The notes: generated by a model not told the origin, from the letters alone. Numbered from the stretch's first letter, positions 1 to 8,590 are shown. The stretch is DNA of 64,000 bases from an uncultured Cellvibrio sp. (GCA_937958105.1 CALFXJ010000037.1:98615-162614), one strand, 5' to 3'. Translations and numbers: made by a program.

Positions 1-189
1 ACCAGGGGCGCGACGCAGGTTGTATTTGCGCCAGCTGGATTTATCAAACGTGATAATCTGGCCACCGGATGACATCACAGGCACAACCGGAAACAGGCGG
101 TTGCCCACGAATTGAGGATTCTGATAGCCGCGAGCAACGGTTGTCAGGATTTGGTCAACGACCCGCACTTGTTTGTTGTTCATCGGCAT
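1..189 (-). CDS. Probable phage major capsid protein, N-terminal 63 residues (cut by window edge)
   Basis: The reading frame opens at an ATG at 189, eight bases after a strong AGGAGG, and runs off the left edge of the window. The visible residues include VDQILTTVARGYQNPQFVGN and LFPVVPVMSSGGQIITFDK, the style of N-terminus seen in coat proteins of tailed phages. It follows the protease/scaffold and decoration-protein genes on the same strand, the place where Mu carries capsid gene T. Another ATG at 195 is too close to the Shine-Dalgarno. Family assignment rests mainly on position, and the rest of the gene is not visible. Confidence 0.7.
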   Translation of the reverse strand, partial: MPMNNKQVRVVDQILTTVARGYQNPQFVGNRLFPVVPVMSSGGQIITFDKSSWRKYNLRRAPG

Positions 190-249
190 TTTCATGCCCT
201 CCTAAACTGGTTAAAAAATTGGGTACTACGTTAATGCGCCGGGCGGTGC

Positions 250-606
250 TTATGCCTCAGCAGGCGGCGCGGGCGATTTGTCGATCAGCACTTCAACCGG
301 CGCATCGATGCCCGCATCAAACATGGCGTAGCCGATGCGTGCACCAGTCGTCTGTGGGACAACCTTGCCGCCAGTACCGATTTCCAACGGATCACCTGCG
401 TCGACTGCCGCACCCGCAACACCGGTTGATGTACCCAGGACGTCAACCGGAAAATTCTCGCCAATGGCTGCATCGTTTACGGCAAAGCCAGCCGCTTCAG
501 AGCCGGCAGCGGCGATTGCACCCAACAACGTAACCGCCACGTGTGCAGTAATGGTTGCGGTGGCATTGCGGGTAATGGTTAACACGGGTTTTTTCTGCGT
601 ACTCAT
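250..606 (-). CDS. Capsid decoration/cement-like protein (DUF2190-like)
   Basis: This is a protein of about 118 residues, rich in Ala, Gly and Val and without charged clusters. It begins MSTQKKPVLTITRNATATIT and carries the pattern VDVLGTSTGVAGAAVDAGDP that resembles small beta-rich capsid-stabilising proteins of the DUF2190 type. The ATG at 606 is preceded by AGAGGG at good distance, whereas a longer frame to 624 would need TTG. It lies between the protease and the major capsid gene, so a role in stabilising the phage head is likely by context. The family name is a judgement by eye. Confidence 0.65.
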   Translation of the reverse strand: MSTQKKPVLTITRNATATITAHVAVTLLGAIAAAGSEAAGFAVNDAAIGENFPVDVLGTSTGVAGAAVDAGDPLEIGTGGKVVPQTTGARIGYAMFDAGIDAPVEVLIDKSPAPPAEA

Positions 607-688
607 GGCACAGCCCTCTGTCAAAAATGAAATATCGTTTCAGTTCGCGGCGAGCGGTTAGTCACTCGCGGCGCAATGGTTAATGCAG

Positions 689-1825
689 CTAACTGCCGAC
701 GGCTTGTGCCGCCTGGGCGTAGGTCACATTGTGCTGTTTGGCATACGCATTAATTTTCGCGTGCAGCTCGTTCTGGCTGCTGTCCACGGCGTAGCCGGCA
801 GGTGCCGCAAAGTTCGCCACTCCGCTATCGGAATTTTCCGGCGCACCGCGCTCAGAAAAATCCACTCGCGCAGGCAGTTTCTCTAGCAGGCCGCGCAATA
901 CATCAGCGGGATTTTTTTCTACCGTTGCCTCGCCTTCGGCGAAGGAAATGGTTTTATCGTCCGGCAGCGATGCCAGCAGGGATACCACTTGGGTCTTTTC
1001 AGCCGGCAACACTTTGCCTTCCTTCACCAGCCCCTCAACAAAGCTGGCCACTTCTTCGCGTTTGCGTTTTGCATCTGCATCTGCGATTTGCTTTTCACGC
1101 GCAGCCAGTTCCTGCTCACGTGTTTTGAGTTGGTTTTCGCGCTCGGCGAAGTCAGCGGTTTTGTTTTTATCTTCGGGAGTAGCCACGGTTTTGTCCTCCG
1201 GTTCGGAAAAAGAAGTGTGTAATTTGCGGCCTGCGCGTTCGGCGTCTTCTGCGGAGGCGGCGACCCAATCGGGCACCACGCGATCAGCCGTTTCCAGATC
1301 GAATTTTTCAATCATCCAATCGCGTAGGTTGCGAGCGAGCCGGGCGAGTGCCCAGCGGGATTCCTGTTCGCCTTCACTGAAATCGATGGTGATGACATCA
1401 CCTTGTTCGTCGGCAAAGCTGGCGGTTTTCAAACCTTTTACAGCGGGGGCTTGCGCACCGAGGAAGCCCACGTGTCGCAGGTAATAAACGCCTGGCACTG
1501 GATTGCTGGGATGTTCGGGCGGATAAAACGATGCGGAAATTTTGGGGTAGCGCCCATCATTCACCAGTTCAGCGAATTCAGCGTCCACTTGGTCCGGGTC
1601 AGCCAGGACCTTTTTAGAATCCTCGGAAAAGTTCAATCCAGCAACCCAACCATAGGCGGGGTCATCCGTCTTCGGATGACCCACAACGAGCGGTGCCTTG
1701 AACACATCCGCCTTGTACGCCGCAACAGACGCTTTTACATCAGCCTCACTGAAGGTATACGTCTGGCCGTTCTCCGCAACGAAGGTGCCGGGGCGAAAAA
1801 TTTCCAATTGTTTTTTGAGAGGCAT
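689..1825 (-). CDS. Phage head maturation protease/scaffold (Mu gpI-like)
   Basis: The product has 378 residues. The N-terminal half, starting KKQLEIFRPGTF and containing APLVVGHPKTDDPAYGWV and the SASFYPP block, fits the Mu gpI family of capsid proteases. A coiled coil rich in Glu, Lys and Gln follows at about residues 210-265 and looks like the scaffold portion. In Mu the same gene makes both the protease and, from an internal start, the scaffold. I start at ATG 1825 because the family begins with this IFRPGTF segment. The frame stays open to 1960, but that extension covers the promoter palindrome and has no family-like sequence. Confidence 0.85.
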   Translation of the reverse strand: MPLKKQLEIFRPGTFVAENGQTYTFSEADVKASVAAYKADVFKAPLVVGHPKTDDPAYGWVAGLNFSEDSKKVLADPDQVDAEFAELVNDGRYPKISASFYPPEHPSNPVPGVYYLRHVGFLGAQAPAVKGLKTASFADEQGDVITIDFSEGEQESRWALARLARNLRDWMIEKFDLETADRVVPDWVAASAEDAERAGRKLHTSFSEPEDKTVATPEDKNKTADFAERENQLKTREQELAAREKQIADADAKRKREEVASFVEGLVKEGKVLPAEKTQVVSLLASLPDDKTISFAEGEATVEKNPADVLRGLLEKLPARVDFSERGAPENSDSGVANFAAPAGYAVDSSQNELHAKINAYAKQHNVTYAQAAQAVGS

Positions 1826-1865
1826 CTGGTCATCCACCGCGAGGGTTTGATTGATTACGGTGACC

Positions 1866-1911
1866 AGACTATCGAGTGCGCGTGAGAATGTATTTTGACA
1901 CGTGTCAAAAT
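1866..1911 (-). promoter_or_regulatory. Predicted phage late promoter PI: activator palindrome plus -10
   Basis: A perfect 20-bp palindrome (1892-1911; core TTTTGACACGTGTCAAAA) is followed on the minus strand, 30 bases from its centre, by the -10-like hexamer TAGTCT (1871-1866). The second copy of this palindrome, at 9714-9739, has TACTCT at exactly the same distance, and TCGnTAnTCTG is shared around both hexamers. Transcription starting about 7 bases downstream would put the dyad near -43, where Mor/C-type activators of Mu bind. The site lies just ahead of the protease gene, as PI does in Mu. Confidence 0.7.
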
Positions 1912-2079
1912 TTGAATTGAGGGAATAGCAGCGGGAATTGCAATGTGCTGGCGAGAGCACGATAGAAATATTTCACTAACGGCTCTGGCAGCGTTTATAA
2001 ACGCGGTCGCCGAGGAAATTCAAGGCGATATAGCAGGATGGCTTCTGCGCGCATTACAGCGCGACACAGGCCGTTGTTT

Positions 2080-2643
2080 TTATGAGGCGTTAATTATGCT
2101 TTCCAGGTAGCGATTGGTAATCGCCAGGATCTCAGCATCGTCCTGCGCCGACGTGCCCAACCAAGGGCGTGCAGGCATGTTGATAGTGTAAGAGCCAATC
2201 TTAACGCGTTGTGCAAAATTGCTCTGTTTGCGCTTTACAAAACGATTACCCACCGAACCATCTTTGTTCTGACGGAAGTACACATCACTGTCGCGGGCTT
2301 CGCGTTTGATCTGCCCGCCCAAATGGTGAATCCGTGCATACACCCGGTCACTACCAAACAACAACTGACTCTCGGTGGATTGGTAGCGCAACAGGTTCTT
2401 TAAATAGCCGTCCAGCTGCAGGATCTTGTTTTTGTTTTTCTTCTTATTGTGCAGGTAGCGGGGCGAGAGTGCGCGCCAGGGCGTACCGTCCGGCGCTTGC
2501 TGTTGCTCGAAGCGGCGGTCGTGGGCGATCAACAGGTATTCGCCAATGTCGTTATACAACGGCTGCACGTTGCCCGTGCGCTGGAGTATGGCCGCGATTG
2601 CGGCGACGGCATTTTTGAAATTATATTCCAGTGTAATGCTCAT
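2080..2643 (-). CDS. Phage virion morphogenesis / tail completion protein (Mu gpG-like)
   Basis: The protein has 187 residues. Features of the Mu gpG family are visible: the basic stretch LHNKKKNKNKILQLDGYLKN, then LLFGSDRVYARIHHLGG, and near the end the typical MPARPWLGTS. gpG acts in head-tail joining and tail completion. The gene overlaps the end of the preceding minor head gene by 23 bases, and I start at ATG 2643 rather than the TTG one codon earlier. About 250 bases separate it from the protease gene. They hold the late promoter and two short hairpins, and no gene that I can see. Confidence 0.85.
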   Translation of the reverse strand: MSITLEYNFKNAVAAIAAILQRTGNVQPLYNDIGEYLLIAHDRRFEQQQAPDGTPWRALSPRYLHNKKKNKNKILQLDGYLKNLLRYQSTESQLLFGSDRVYARIHHLGGQIKREARDSDVYFRQNKDGSVGNRFVKRKQSNFAQRVKIGSYTINMPARPWLGTSAQDDAEILAITNRYLESIINAS

Positions 2644-3847
2644 CAATCACCCGGCGGTAAAGTTGCTCGCCCATGCGTAAATCTTGCAGGTTCAACTCCG
2701 GGTTGGTGCGGCTGGTCATGGCGCTCCAGCCGTACTTGCTCCACTCCACTACAACTTGCACGGGTGTGGTTTCACCTTCTGGCGTAATCGTGAGCAGGTA
2801 ATTACGAATTACGGCAGATTTGCCGTTGGGATAAACTTCCAGCCGTGCCCACACTTCATCCGGCTCGCGCAACGCTAACGCCATCCAACGCGCAGCGGGG
2901 CCGAGACTACCCAAGGCCATATCGCCACTGCCGTTTTCAAATAGCGATTGCCCAATCACGTGGGATTCGCCAGCCAGGTCTTTAAAAATCACCGGTTCAT
3001 CAACCGCATCGAATTCGCGCAGGAAATCATCCGCGTATTGTCGCGGCGATAAATTTTCTGGCAGCGGTGCTGGTGCTGTTCGTGGCGCTGGTAAAGGTGC
3101 TTGCCGTGGCGGCCTGGGTGCGGGCGTGAGCGGTGCGGGCGACGACATGGGCGGCATGTTGCCTTCCAGACGCGAGCGACCTGGAATGTAATCAAAACCC
3201 GGATCGATGCCTTCGGGCACACGCACAGAGTACGGGCCACCGGGGCTGCGCTTACCAATCTCCCGATCCATGAAATTATCGGGCGGTGCGGTATCCACAG
3301 TGCGACCCATTGCGCGCAAATCAGATTCGCTCAGTGCACGCACGCGGCACTGGCAACCCCAACCACCGGGTGGGAAGTGCGTGCGCCACCAGGGGTCATC
3401 CCAACGCAGAATTAAACCATCCCACGACAGGTGATGCGGGCGCGGGAATTCAACGGCGTCGTTGTGAATGTATTGCCAGTAGGGGCGAGTTTCGCGCACA
3501 GCAAGCAGTTGCTGGTAACGGCCCGCCATGTAGCTGCTGTTGAGGTTGGTTTCGTAAATAATGCGCGTGCGCCAGTTGCGCCCGCCGTTGTAACTCCAGC
3601 CGTATTGCTTAACGATGTTGTCGAAGTCCTTGCGGAATTCTTCCAAGGTAATACCGCCGCTCACTACGCGCTCTAACGATTCGCGAAAACTGCCGACGAT
3701 ATCGTCCCGGTTTGCACCGGCCACCACAAATGCATAGTCATGCTGCTCCCGGTATATATCCGTCCATGCCTGGGTCGGCATGTTCAGCTTGCGGCGGAAA
3801 AATTCCGACTGCTCGCGAAACGGCAGGCTCACCGGGTTAAGTGGCAT
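2621..3847 (-). CDS. Phage minor head protein (Mu gpF / SPP1 gp7-like) with C-terminal PBECR2-like domain
   Basis: The product has 408 residues. Residues 1-200 carry the SPP1 gp7/Mu F head-morphogenesis domain: RIIYETNLNSSYMAGRYQQL, then the Cys-containing HFPPGGWGCQCRVRALS block. A proline-rich linker follows (about 225-265), then a C-terminal domain of about 140 residues (WMALALREPDEVWARLEVYP, QVVVEWSKYGWSAMTSR). That last part resembles the PBECR2 group of nuclease-fold domains found at the ends of phage head proteins. The head function is secure. The nuclease fold is a recognition by eye. The gene overlaps the portal gene by 11 bases. Confidence 0.85.
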   Translation of the reverse strand: MPLNPVSLPFREQSEFFRRKLNMPTQAWTDIYREQHDYAFVVAGANRDDIVGSFRESLERVVSGGITLEEFRKDFDNIVKQYGWSYNGGRNWRTRIIYETNLNSSYMAGRYQQLLAVRETRPYWQYIHNDAVEFPRPHHLSWDGLILRWDDPWWRTHFPPGGWGCQCRVRALSESDLRAMGRTVDTAPPDNFMDREIGKRSPGGPYSVRVPEGIDPGFDYIPGRSRLEGNMPPMSSPAPLTPAPRPPRQAPLPAPRTAPAPLPENLSPRQYADDFLREFDAVDEPVIFKDLAGESHVIGQSLFENGSGDMALGSLGPAARWMALALREPDEVWARLEVYPNGKSAVIRNYLLTITPEGETTPVQVVVEWSKYGWSAMTSRTNPELNLQDLRMGEQLYRRVIDEHYTGI

Positions 3848-5363
3848 TGGTGATCTCCATCATCACATCGTCACGCCCGGACAGTTCCGCCACACGCAAC
3901 GCCTCGGCCATCACTGCCGCGTATTGGTCGATGCTCATGTCGGGCATCAGTGCGAGCAAGCCATCGCGGATCTCATCCACACTCTGAGCGCTATCCACCA
4001 GCGCTTTAATCTGGTCCAGCCAGTCATCCGTTACGCGCTGCAGCCGATCATCCAGCTGGTCCGCCATGGTTTTCGGGGCGGGTTCAGCGAACGCAGGATT
4101 TTGCAGCGGGTTCTGTTGTGGATTTGCCGCGTCGGGTGTTGGTGCAGACCGCTCAATCCATTCGCCACCATAGGTGTCGGTAATGTGCTTGAGCGTAGGC
4201 TTGTAACCCATGGTGTAAATTTTTGAGTCGCGCTCAGCGGTGGTGTTTTGATCCTCTTCGGGATCAACGTTGCGGTACACCTTCGGCAGTTCTGCACCGG
4301 GGTAATTCCACTCGGTCAACCACTTCACGATGGTGTTATTAAACGATTCGCAAATCAGATCCGAATCGGCCTTAACGATATCTTCGCGCACGTCGCCCTG
4401 CAGATCATCGCTACCCAATCGACCGGGCGTGCCCTCTGTGCTCGCGGATTGCCCGAGAACAACTTTCGCGATGGCTTTATCCATGCGGTCATACAGCGAG
4501 GTGTAATCGGCGGTGCCGCTGCGGGCCGCCTCCAATAATTCGATCACCATGCCCTCGGGCACAATCACACCTGCATCCGTGGCAATCGCGCCCAGCGCTT
4601 GGAGCAATTTGTTTTTTTCCTGCTGCAAGGCATTGTTGGGATATTTTCCCACAGCAGTGGGTTGGCCGAACTTTTCCAAAAATACCAGCCAGTATTTCAG
4701 GCCATTGCGTTTGAAAAACGTGGGCCAGTAAAGCCAGTGCGCAAGGCCGATGCCGTAAGGTTCATCGTCGTGATCACCGCCGGTGGTATAACACCAGAAC
4801 TTCCGCTCGGGCAGCAATTCACCGTCGGGGTTAGAAAAGGTCTTCAGGCGAAGCCGGCCCGCACCGTCAAATCCAAATCGCTCGCGGTTACGTACCACCA
4901 CGCGATCCATCACCACTTCGTTGCCATCCGTTGTCCACATCGCCTCAGCAACGGCATAACCGTAAAACAGGCCGTACAGCATCTTTTCGGTGAGGCGATC
5001 AAAGCCAACATTGTTGATCTGCTCGCGGATAGAATCAGCGGCTTTTTTATCCAGGCGAGAGGTGCCGCCAGCATCCACTTGCCAGTTTTTACTGGTGACC
5101 GCCAGCGTGCGCTGATTGAACGCGGTTTTAACCTGATCATCACGCAGCACTTGTTTATAGATCTCGTAATCGCCGCTGCCACGCAGGCGCAGGATGGTGT
5201 CAGTGGTTTGCTGCAGCTGCATCGGGTCGATGTAGCCCCGTGTAATGTCACGGCCATCCAAGGTGGTGGCAATTTCACGCATCTCCGGTCGCGCCGGTTT
5301 GCGCTCTGCAAAGCTGGCTGGCACCAATACGCCATTGCGCGAGTATTCGTATGTGTTGGGCAC
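3837..5363 (-). CDS. Phage portal protein (DUF935, Mu gp29-like)
   Basis: The protein has 508 residues and matches the DUF935/Mu gp29 portal family. Recognisable stretches are DPMQLQQTTDTILRLRGSGD, AFNQRTLAVTSKNWQVDAGG, GIGLAHWLYWPTFFKRNGLKY and the VLGQSASTEGTPGRLGSDDL block. The portal forms the ring through which DNA enters the procapsid and to which the terminase docks. The start is GTG at 5363, nine bases after AGAGGG. It lies between terminase large subunit and minor head protein with overlaps or gaps of only a few bases, so translation is probably coupled. Confidence 0.9.
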   Translation of the reverse strand: MPNTYEYSRNGVLVPASFAERKPARPEMREIATTLDGRDITRGYIDPMQLQQTTDTILRLRGSGDYEIYKQVLRDDQVKTAFNQRTLAVTSKNWQVDAGGTSRLDKKAADSIREQINNVGFDRLTEKMLYGLFYGYAVAEAMWTTDGNEVVMDRVVVRNRERFGFDGAGRLRLKTFSNPDGELLPERKFWCYTTGGDHDDEPYGIGLAHWLYWPTFFKRNGLKYWLVFLEKFGQPTAVGKYPNNALQQEKNKLLQALGAIATDAGVIVPEGMVIELLEAARSGTADYTSLYDRMDKAIAKVVLGQSASTEGTPGRLGSDDLQGDVREDIVKADSDLICESFNNTIVKWLTEWNYPGAELPKVYRNVDPEEDQNTTAERDSKIYTMGYKPTLKHITDTYGGEWIERSAPTPDAANPQQNPLQNPAFAEPAPKTMADQLDDRLQRVTDDWLDQIKALVDSAQSVDEIRDGLLALMPDMSIDQYAAVMAEALRVAELSGRDDVMMEITNAT

Positions 5364-5365
5364 GA

Positions 5366-6754
5366 TTAAAACCCTCTAAAATCTTGCGAGCCGCCGACAG
5401 TGCCGAAGCCGTCGTCGGTAAATGTTGCGCGTGAACGGGAACCATCAAACTCTGAGAATGATCGGGCGGCACTCCGTACGCCGGTAGATTGAAAGTCAAT
5501 TTCCACCGATGGACCGGACGCCGCATTAATGGCAAGGAAACCGGCCCATGTGCGGTCCGCGTGACCATTGCTGTCGCTATCCGCCACAAAGCGTGGTGCA
5601 CCGGTTTCACTGGTTACTTTCTTCAGTTTGTGCAAGTCCGCACGCAGCTCGTTGCGCCCCTGCGGTATACGCAGCTTGCGATCCTGAAAATGCTCTTTGC
5701 CGCGTGTGGCCAATGTCAATTTGTTGGGCGAGGTAAACAGCACGCCTTCGACCCGCAACGAACCATGGCGACGCTTGGCATCCTCCACGGGCTTTTCACC
5801 CATGCCCGTCTGGTCCATGTTGCAGCGTAATACGCGGTAGCGATTGAACACGTCGTCCAGCAGCATGTCCTGCTCGGCAAAACTGATGCGCTTGCGCTCA
5901 ATAATTTCTCGCGTCCACAGTACGTCGCCCACCTGCTCAACGACCCATATCACAAACAGGTCGTTACGGCTGGCGATATCGACGCCCACATAACTCGGGC
6001 CGCCGGTGTAGTGTTCAGGTATGCCTGCTAACTCATGCTCACAGCTGGTGATCAGCTCAAAGTCAAGCCACGCACTCGCTTCGTCCAGCCATTGCAGTTC
6101 AAATTCCTGCGCCCATAAATCATCATCGCCGGCCCCGCGCCGTAATTCTTCGATATCGCGCGGCAATCCATCTTTTACGGCCTGATAAATATCGGTGATA
6201 TGGCGGCTCCAACCGTCATCTTTGCCTGTCATCAAGTCGTAGAATTTATTGCCTTTGCCGTTCGGGGTGCTGATAACGCGCAGCTTTAAACCGGGCTTTG
6301 AAATCACCGGGAACAAGGCTTTCCAGATGGCTCGGCTGTCTTGGTGAAACGCAAATTCATCGAGCAACACATTGGCAGAAAAGCCCCGCGCTGTGTCAGG
6401 GTTAGCGGGCAGTGCAGTAATCTTGCTGCCGTGTGGCAATTCCACCTCCAGCGCTTTAACACCAGGCTCCCATTCGTAATCGTATGCCTGGAAACCTGCG
6501 GTTAATGCGCCCAGGTGTAACTTCACACCTTCATTCATGGCTTCGCGTGCCTGCCGTTCGCCACGACTGAGAATTACCCACCGCTTGCGTTGCTTTAGCG
6601 CATCTGCACGGGCACAGTCCAGCGCTAACTCAAGCGTGCTGGTAAATGTCTTGCCGCACTGACGGGCGAACATCGCAATTTTAAAACGCGACTCATCGCT
6701 TACCCAGCGGCGCTGGTAGGCATAGAGTGGGAGTGCTGGCTGAAGGATATTCAT
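5366..6754 (-). CDS. Phage terminase large subunit (Mu gp28-like)
   Basis: This 462-residue protein is the motor ATPase and nuclease that packages phage DNA. A Walker-A-like segment, MFARQCGKTFTS, lies at residues 28-39, and the Walker B strand with its acidic pair is ANVLLDEFAF at about 128-137. The C-terminal nuclease half includes YVGVDIASRNDLFVIWVVEQ, with the Asp expected for the RNase H-like active site. The start ATG overlaps the stop of the small-subunit gene (ATGA). Gene order terS, terL, portal, minor head is that of Mu gp27 to gp30. Confidence 0.92.
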   Translation of the reverse strand: MNILQPALPLYAYQRRWVSDESRFKIAMFARQCGKTFTSTLELALDCARADALKQRKRWVILSRGERQAREAMNEGVKLHLGALTAGFQAYDYEWEPGVKALEVELPHGSKITALPANPDTARGFSANVLLDEFAFHQDSRAIWKALFPVISKPGLKLRVISTPNGKGNKFYDLMTGKDDGWSRHITDIYQAVKDGLPRDIEELRRGAGDDDLWAQEFELQWLDEASAWLDFELITSCEHELAGIPEHYTGGPSYVGVDIASRNDLFVIWVVEQVGDVLWTREIIERKRISFAEQDMLLDDVFNRYRVLRCNMDQTGMGEKPVEDAKRRHGSLRVEGVLFTSPNKLTLATRGKEHFQDRKLRIPQGRNELRADLHKLKKVTSETGAPRFVADSDSNGHADRTWAGFLAINAASGPSVEIDFQSTGVRSAARSFSEFDGSRSRATFTDDGFGTVGGSQDFRGF

Positions 6755-7266
6755 AGACCGTAGGCCGCCTGGATCACCTTATTCAGGATCTCAACTTCCA
6801 CCTCACCGGACTTGCCTAATTCGTCCAGCTTTTGGCGTTGCTCCTGGATGAGTTGTTTACGGGCATTCTGCTCAATCGCAAATTTCTTTTGCTGGATCGT
6901 CGCACGACCCAGCTCTGCAATAGCACGGGCTGCCTTGGGCAAATCTACTTTCGCATCTTCGGCCAGCAGCATGTTGAACAGGCGCTCTTGCACCAGACGC
7001 ATCAGCGAATCGTTTACCGCGCCTTCATCGTCGGGCGATGCTTCGACAATCGCTTTTGCCTGCTCGCTGGCCAGCTTTAACGCGGCGAGGCGATCCTCAA
7101 AATTCTGGCCGTAGCGGTTGAGTGCGCTTTTGCTGATGTCGAAGCCACGCGCTTTCAGCTCATCGGACAGCGCCTGATATTCAGAGAAATTGTTATCGGC
7201 CAGCGCTCTATCGAGCCACGCCTTAACGTCGGTGGGCAATTGCTCTACTTTGCTACGTGGTGGCAT
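6751..7266 (-). CDS. Phage terminase small subunit-like protein (DUF3486, Mu gp27-like)
   Basis: This is a 171-residue, mostly helical protein. The opening MPPRSKVEQLPTDVKAWLDR and the segment FDISKSALNRYGQNFEDRLA form the DNA-binding half typical of DUF3486. The C-terminal half is a long charged helix (IEQNARKQLIQEQRQKLDEL), suited to oligomerisation. In Mu-like phages this protein is the presumed DNA-recognition partner of the large terminase subunit. It overlaps terL by four bases and follows the gp26-like gene by three, so it sits inside one operon. Confidence 0.88.
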   Translation of the reverse strand: MPPRSKVEQLPTDVKAWLDRALADNNFSEYQALSDELKARGFDISKSALNRYGQNFEDRLAALKLASEQAKAIVEASPDDEGAVNDSLMRLVQERLFNMLLAEDAKVDLPKAARAIAELGRATIQQKKFAIEQNARKQLIQEQRQKLDELGKSGEVEVEILNKVIQAAYGL

Positions 7267-7269
7267 ACG

Positions 7270-7584
7270 TCACCCCGCCCAGTATTTAGTGGGGCGCGCG
7301 ATGCCTGGCAGTACATCAACCGTATACTCGGCAACGTCCACACCGTAGTGAGTTAATTCAGCACGCCAATATCCCGCCGGGTCTTTCACCACCTGGACTA
7401 ATTTGCGGTCATCCAGATAATCCAGCTCGCGGCGCACCTCCAGTGCGGTTGCATCACCGATAATGCCCTGCAAAGTCTGCAGTATCAGCGACTCGTGAGT
7501 AACCACGGGCCGTGCATTGTTAAGCGTGAGCAGGATAAACCAGCGCATCGACTCGCGGCGTGACTTGGCATGATCAATGTTCAT
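7270..7584 (-). CDS. Mu gp26-like phage protein, winged-helix-like
   Basis: This 104-residue protein starts MNIDHAKSRRESMRWFILLT and contains VRRELDYLDDRKLVQVVKD, which reads as the recognition helix and wing of a winged-helix fold. A protein of this type sits ahead of the small terminase gene in many Mu-like phages (Mu gp26 position). Its biochemical role is not known to me; packaging or regulation of it are possibilities. It overlaps the upstream membrane-protein gene by 11 bases. Confidence 0.75.
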   Translation of the reverse strand: MNIDHAKSRRESMRWFILLTLNNARPVVTHESLILQTLQGIIGDATALEVRRELDYLDDRKLVQVVKDPAGYWRAELTHYGVDVAEYTVDVLPGIARPTKYWAG

Positions 7585-7918
7585 GGCGACCTCTTAATTC
7601 GCGGTTTTCCTGTCGTAATGCGATAGCATCCAGCTTCGCTTCAATGATGGTTTGGTTGCGGACGTAGTCTTCACGCATCACAAAACGCATGGGTAGATCC
7701 GCCTTCAATTCCATTAATTCTCGTTCGACACGCGCCCATTCTTTCGAGTCTTTGTGAATCAGCGTCATGTTGTTCTGTATCGCCGTAAATTTGTTTTCCA
7801 GCGACTCAGTAAACTGATCCTTTAGCTGAAGAATAAACCAGCCGATCAACGCGACGATGGCGGCGATGATCGCACCAGCCATACCGACCAGTTGCCAAAA
7901 CTCGACTTTAATTTCCAT
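7574..7918 (-). CDS. Small membrane-anchored coiled-coil phage protein (DUF2730-like, Mu gp25 position)
   Basis: The protein has 114 residues. One membrane segment lies near the N-terminus (FWQLVGMAGAIIAAIVALIG, residues 7-26) and is followed by a long polar helix with coiled-coil character (SKEWARVERELMELKADLPM). That plan fits the DUF2730/Mu gp25 family found between lysis and packaging genes. It ends inside the start of the gp26-like gene and begins inside the end of the small gene before it. Function is unknown. An auxiliary role at the inner membrane during lysis or assembly is only a guess. Confidence 0.75.
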   Translation of the reverse strand: MEIKVEFWQLVGMAGAIIAAIVALIGWFILQLKDQFTESLENKFTAIQNNMTLIHKDSKEWARVERELMELKADLPMRFVMREDYVRNQTIIEAKLDAIALRQENRELRGRHEH

Positions 7919-8090
7919 GAGCTATTACCTCGGCATCCTGGTGCAGCACGTAATTGCTGTAACCCTCTGGGTCTTGTACCAGGTATTCGTCCCGGTATTT
8001 ACGCACGACGGTGAAGGAGCACCCCACATACCTGGCGTACCAGCGCAGGCTGTCGCTGCATTTAATGATTTTTATGGTCACTGCCCGCAC
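7908..8090 (-). CDS. Small phage protein, unknown function
   Basis: This 60-residue protein overlaps its neighbours at both ends, as is usual in this operon. The sequence YVGCSFTVVRKYRDEYLVQD followed by PEGYSNYV looks like a short beta-rich domain, which is why I take it as real. It begins inside the last 29 bases of the Rz1-like gene and ends inside the first codons of the DUF2730-like gene. I do not recognise a family. Confidence 0.6.
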   Translation of the reverse strand: MRAVTIKIIKCSDSLRWYARYVGCSFTVVRKYRDEYLVQDPEGYSNYVLHQDAEVIAHGN

Positions 8091-8367
8091 CTCGTTTAAT
8101 CAGTTCGTAATAGCGGCCCGCGCACAGGCCATACGCGTCATACAGTTCTTTCAGCGCGATTTGCGCCGCATCGCAACTGTTGTCACTCGGGCGCGGCACG
8201 GGTGGGCACAGCGTCATCAATGCCGCTGCTGGCTGCACGGTCGGCGCGGTCGGCAGCGTTGTGGATGTAGTGCATGACGTTATCGTCAAACACGCAATCA
8301 ATACGCAGGTGGCTAGTCGTAGTGAGCGCACGGCGAATCTCCGATGTCGATTGCGCATTAGCCGCAA
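8062..8367 (-). CDS. Rz1-like outer-membrane spanin lipoprotein
   Basis: The product has 101 residues. An N-terminal hydrophobic segment (LRLATCVLIACLTITSC) ends in a lipobox, giving a lipidated Cys near residue 32, followed by a Pro- and Thr-rich stretch typical of Rz1. The first two thirds lie in another frame inside the Rz gene, and the rest extends 121 bases beyond it. This nesting is characteristic of Rz/Rz1 pairs, which span the periplasm and fuse inner and outer membranes at the last step of lysis. The precise start codon is uncertain. Confidence 0.78.
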   Translation of the reverse strand: MRLMRNRHRRFAVRSLRLATCVLIACLTITSCTTSTTLPTAPTVQPAAALMTLCPPVPRPSDNSCDAAQIALKELYDAYGLCAGRYYELIKRGAGSDHKNH

Positions 8368-8590
8368 TCATGGTGTTGATGGTTTTGCCCAGGCGCAGGT
8401 TGTGTGCGTTGCTCTGGTCCATCAGCGATTTCGTTTGCTCCAGTGTGTCTGCCAGGCCGGTGATCGTTTGTTGTTGACACTTTGCGTGTTCACTGCCGCG
8501 TGCGTTGGATGCGCCCCAGAAATAAACGGCTGAATGACTGGTCGCTAGCAACAGCACAAATGCAACGATGCCGATAATTTTTAGTTTCAC
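8183..8590 (-). CDS. Rz-like inner-membrane spanin
   Basis: The product has about 135 residues, with a single N-terminal transmembrane helix (IIGIVAFVLLLATSHSAVYF) and a helical periplasmic region (GLADTLEQTKSLMDQSNAHN). This is the i-spanin design. I start at GTG 8590 because GAGGT lies seven bases upstream, and because GTGA then overlaps the endolysin stop in the way the other genes of the cassette overlap. A longer frame to 8626 would put a polar stretch before the membrane helix. It acts together with the Rz1-like lipoprotein encoded inside it. Confidence 0.82.
   Translation of the reverse strand: MKLKIIGIVAFVLLLATSHSAVYFWGASNARGSEHAKCQQQTITGLADTLEQTKSLMDQSNAHNLRLGKTINTMIAANAQSTSEIRRALTTTSHLRIDCVFDDNVMHYIHNAADRADRAASSGIDDAVPTRAAPE

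Noticed and set aside
1826..1960. N-terminal extension of the protease gene to 1960
   Set aside because: It would place coding sequence over the late-promoter palindrome, and the residues do not resemble the family N-terminus.
1985..2079. Short palindrome GCGTTTATAAACGC and a CGCGC/GCGCG hairpin between gpG and protease genes
   Set aside because: They are too short and lack a U-run in the direction of transcription, so not called a terminator.
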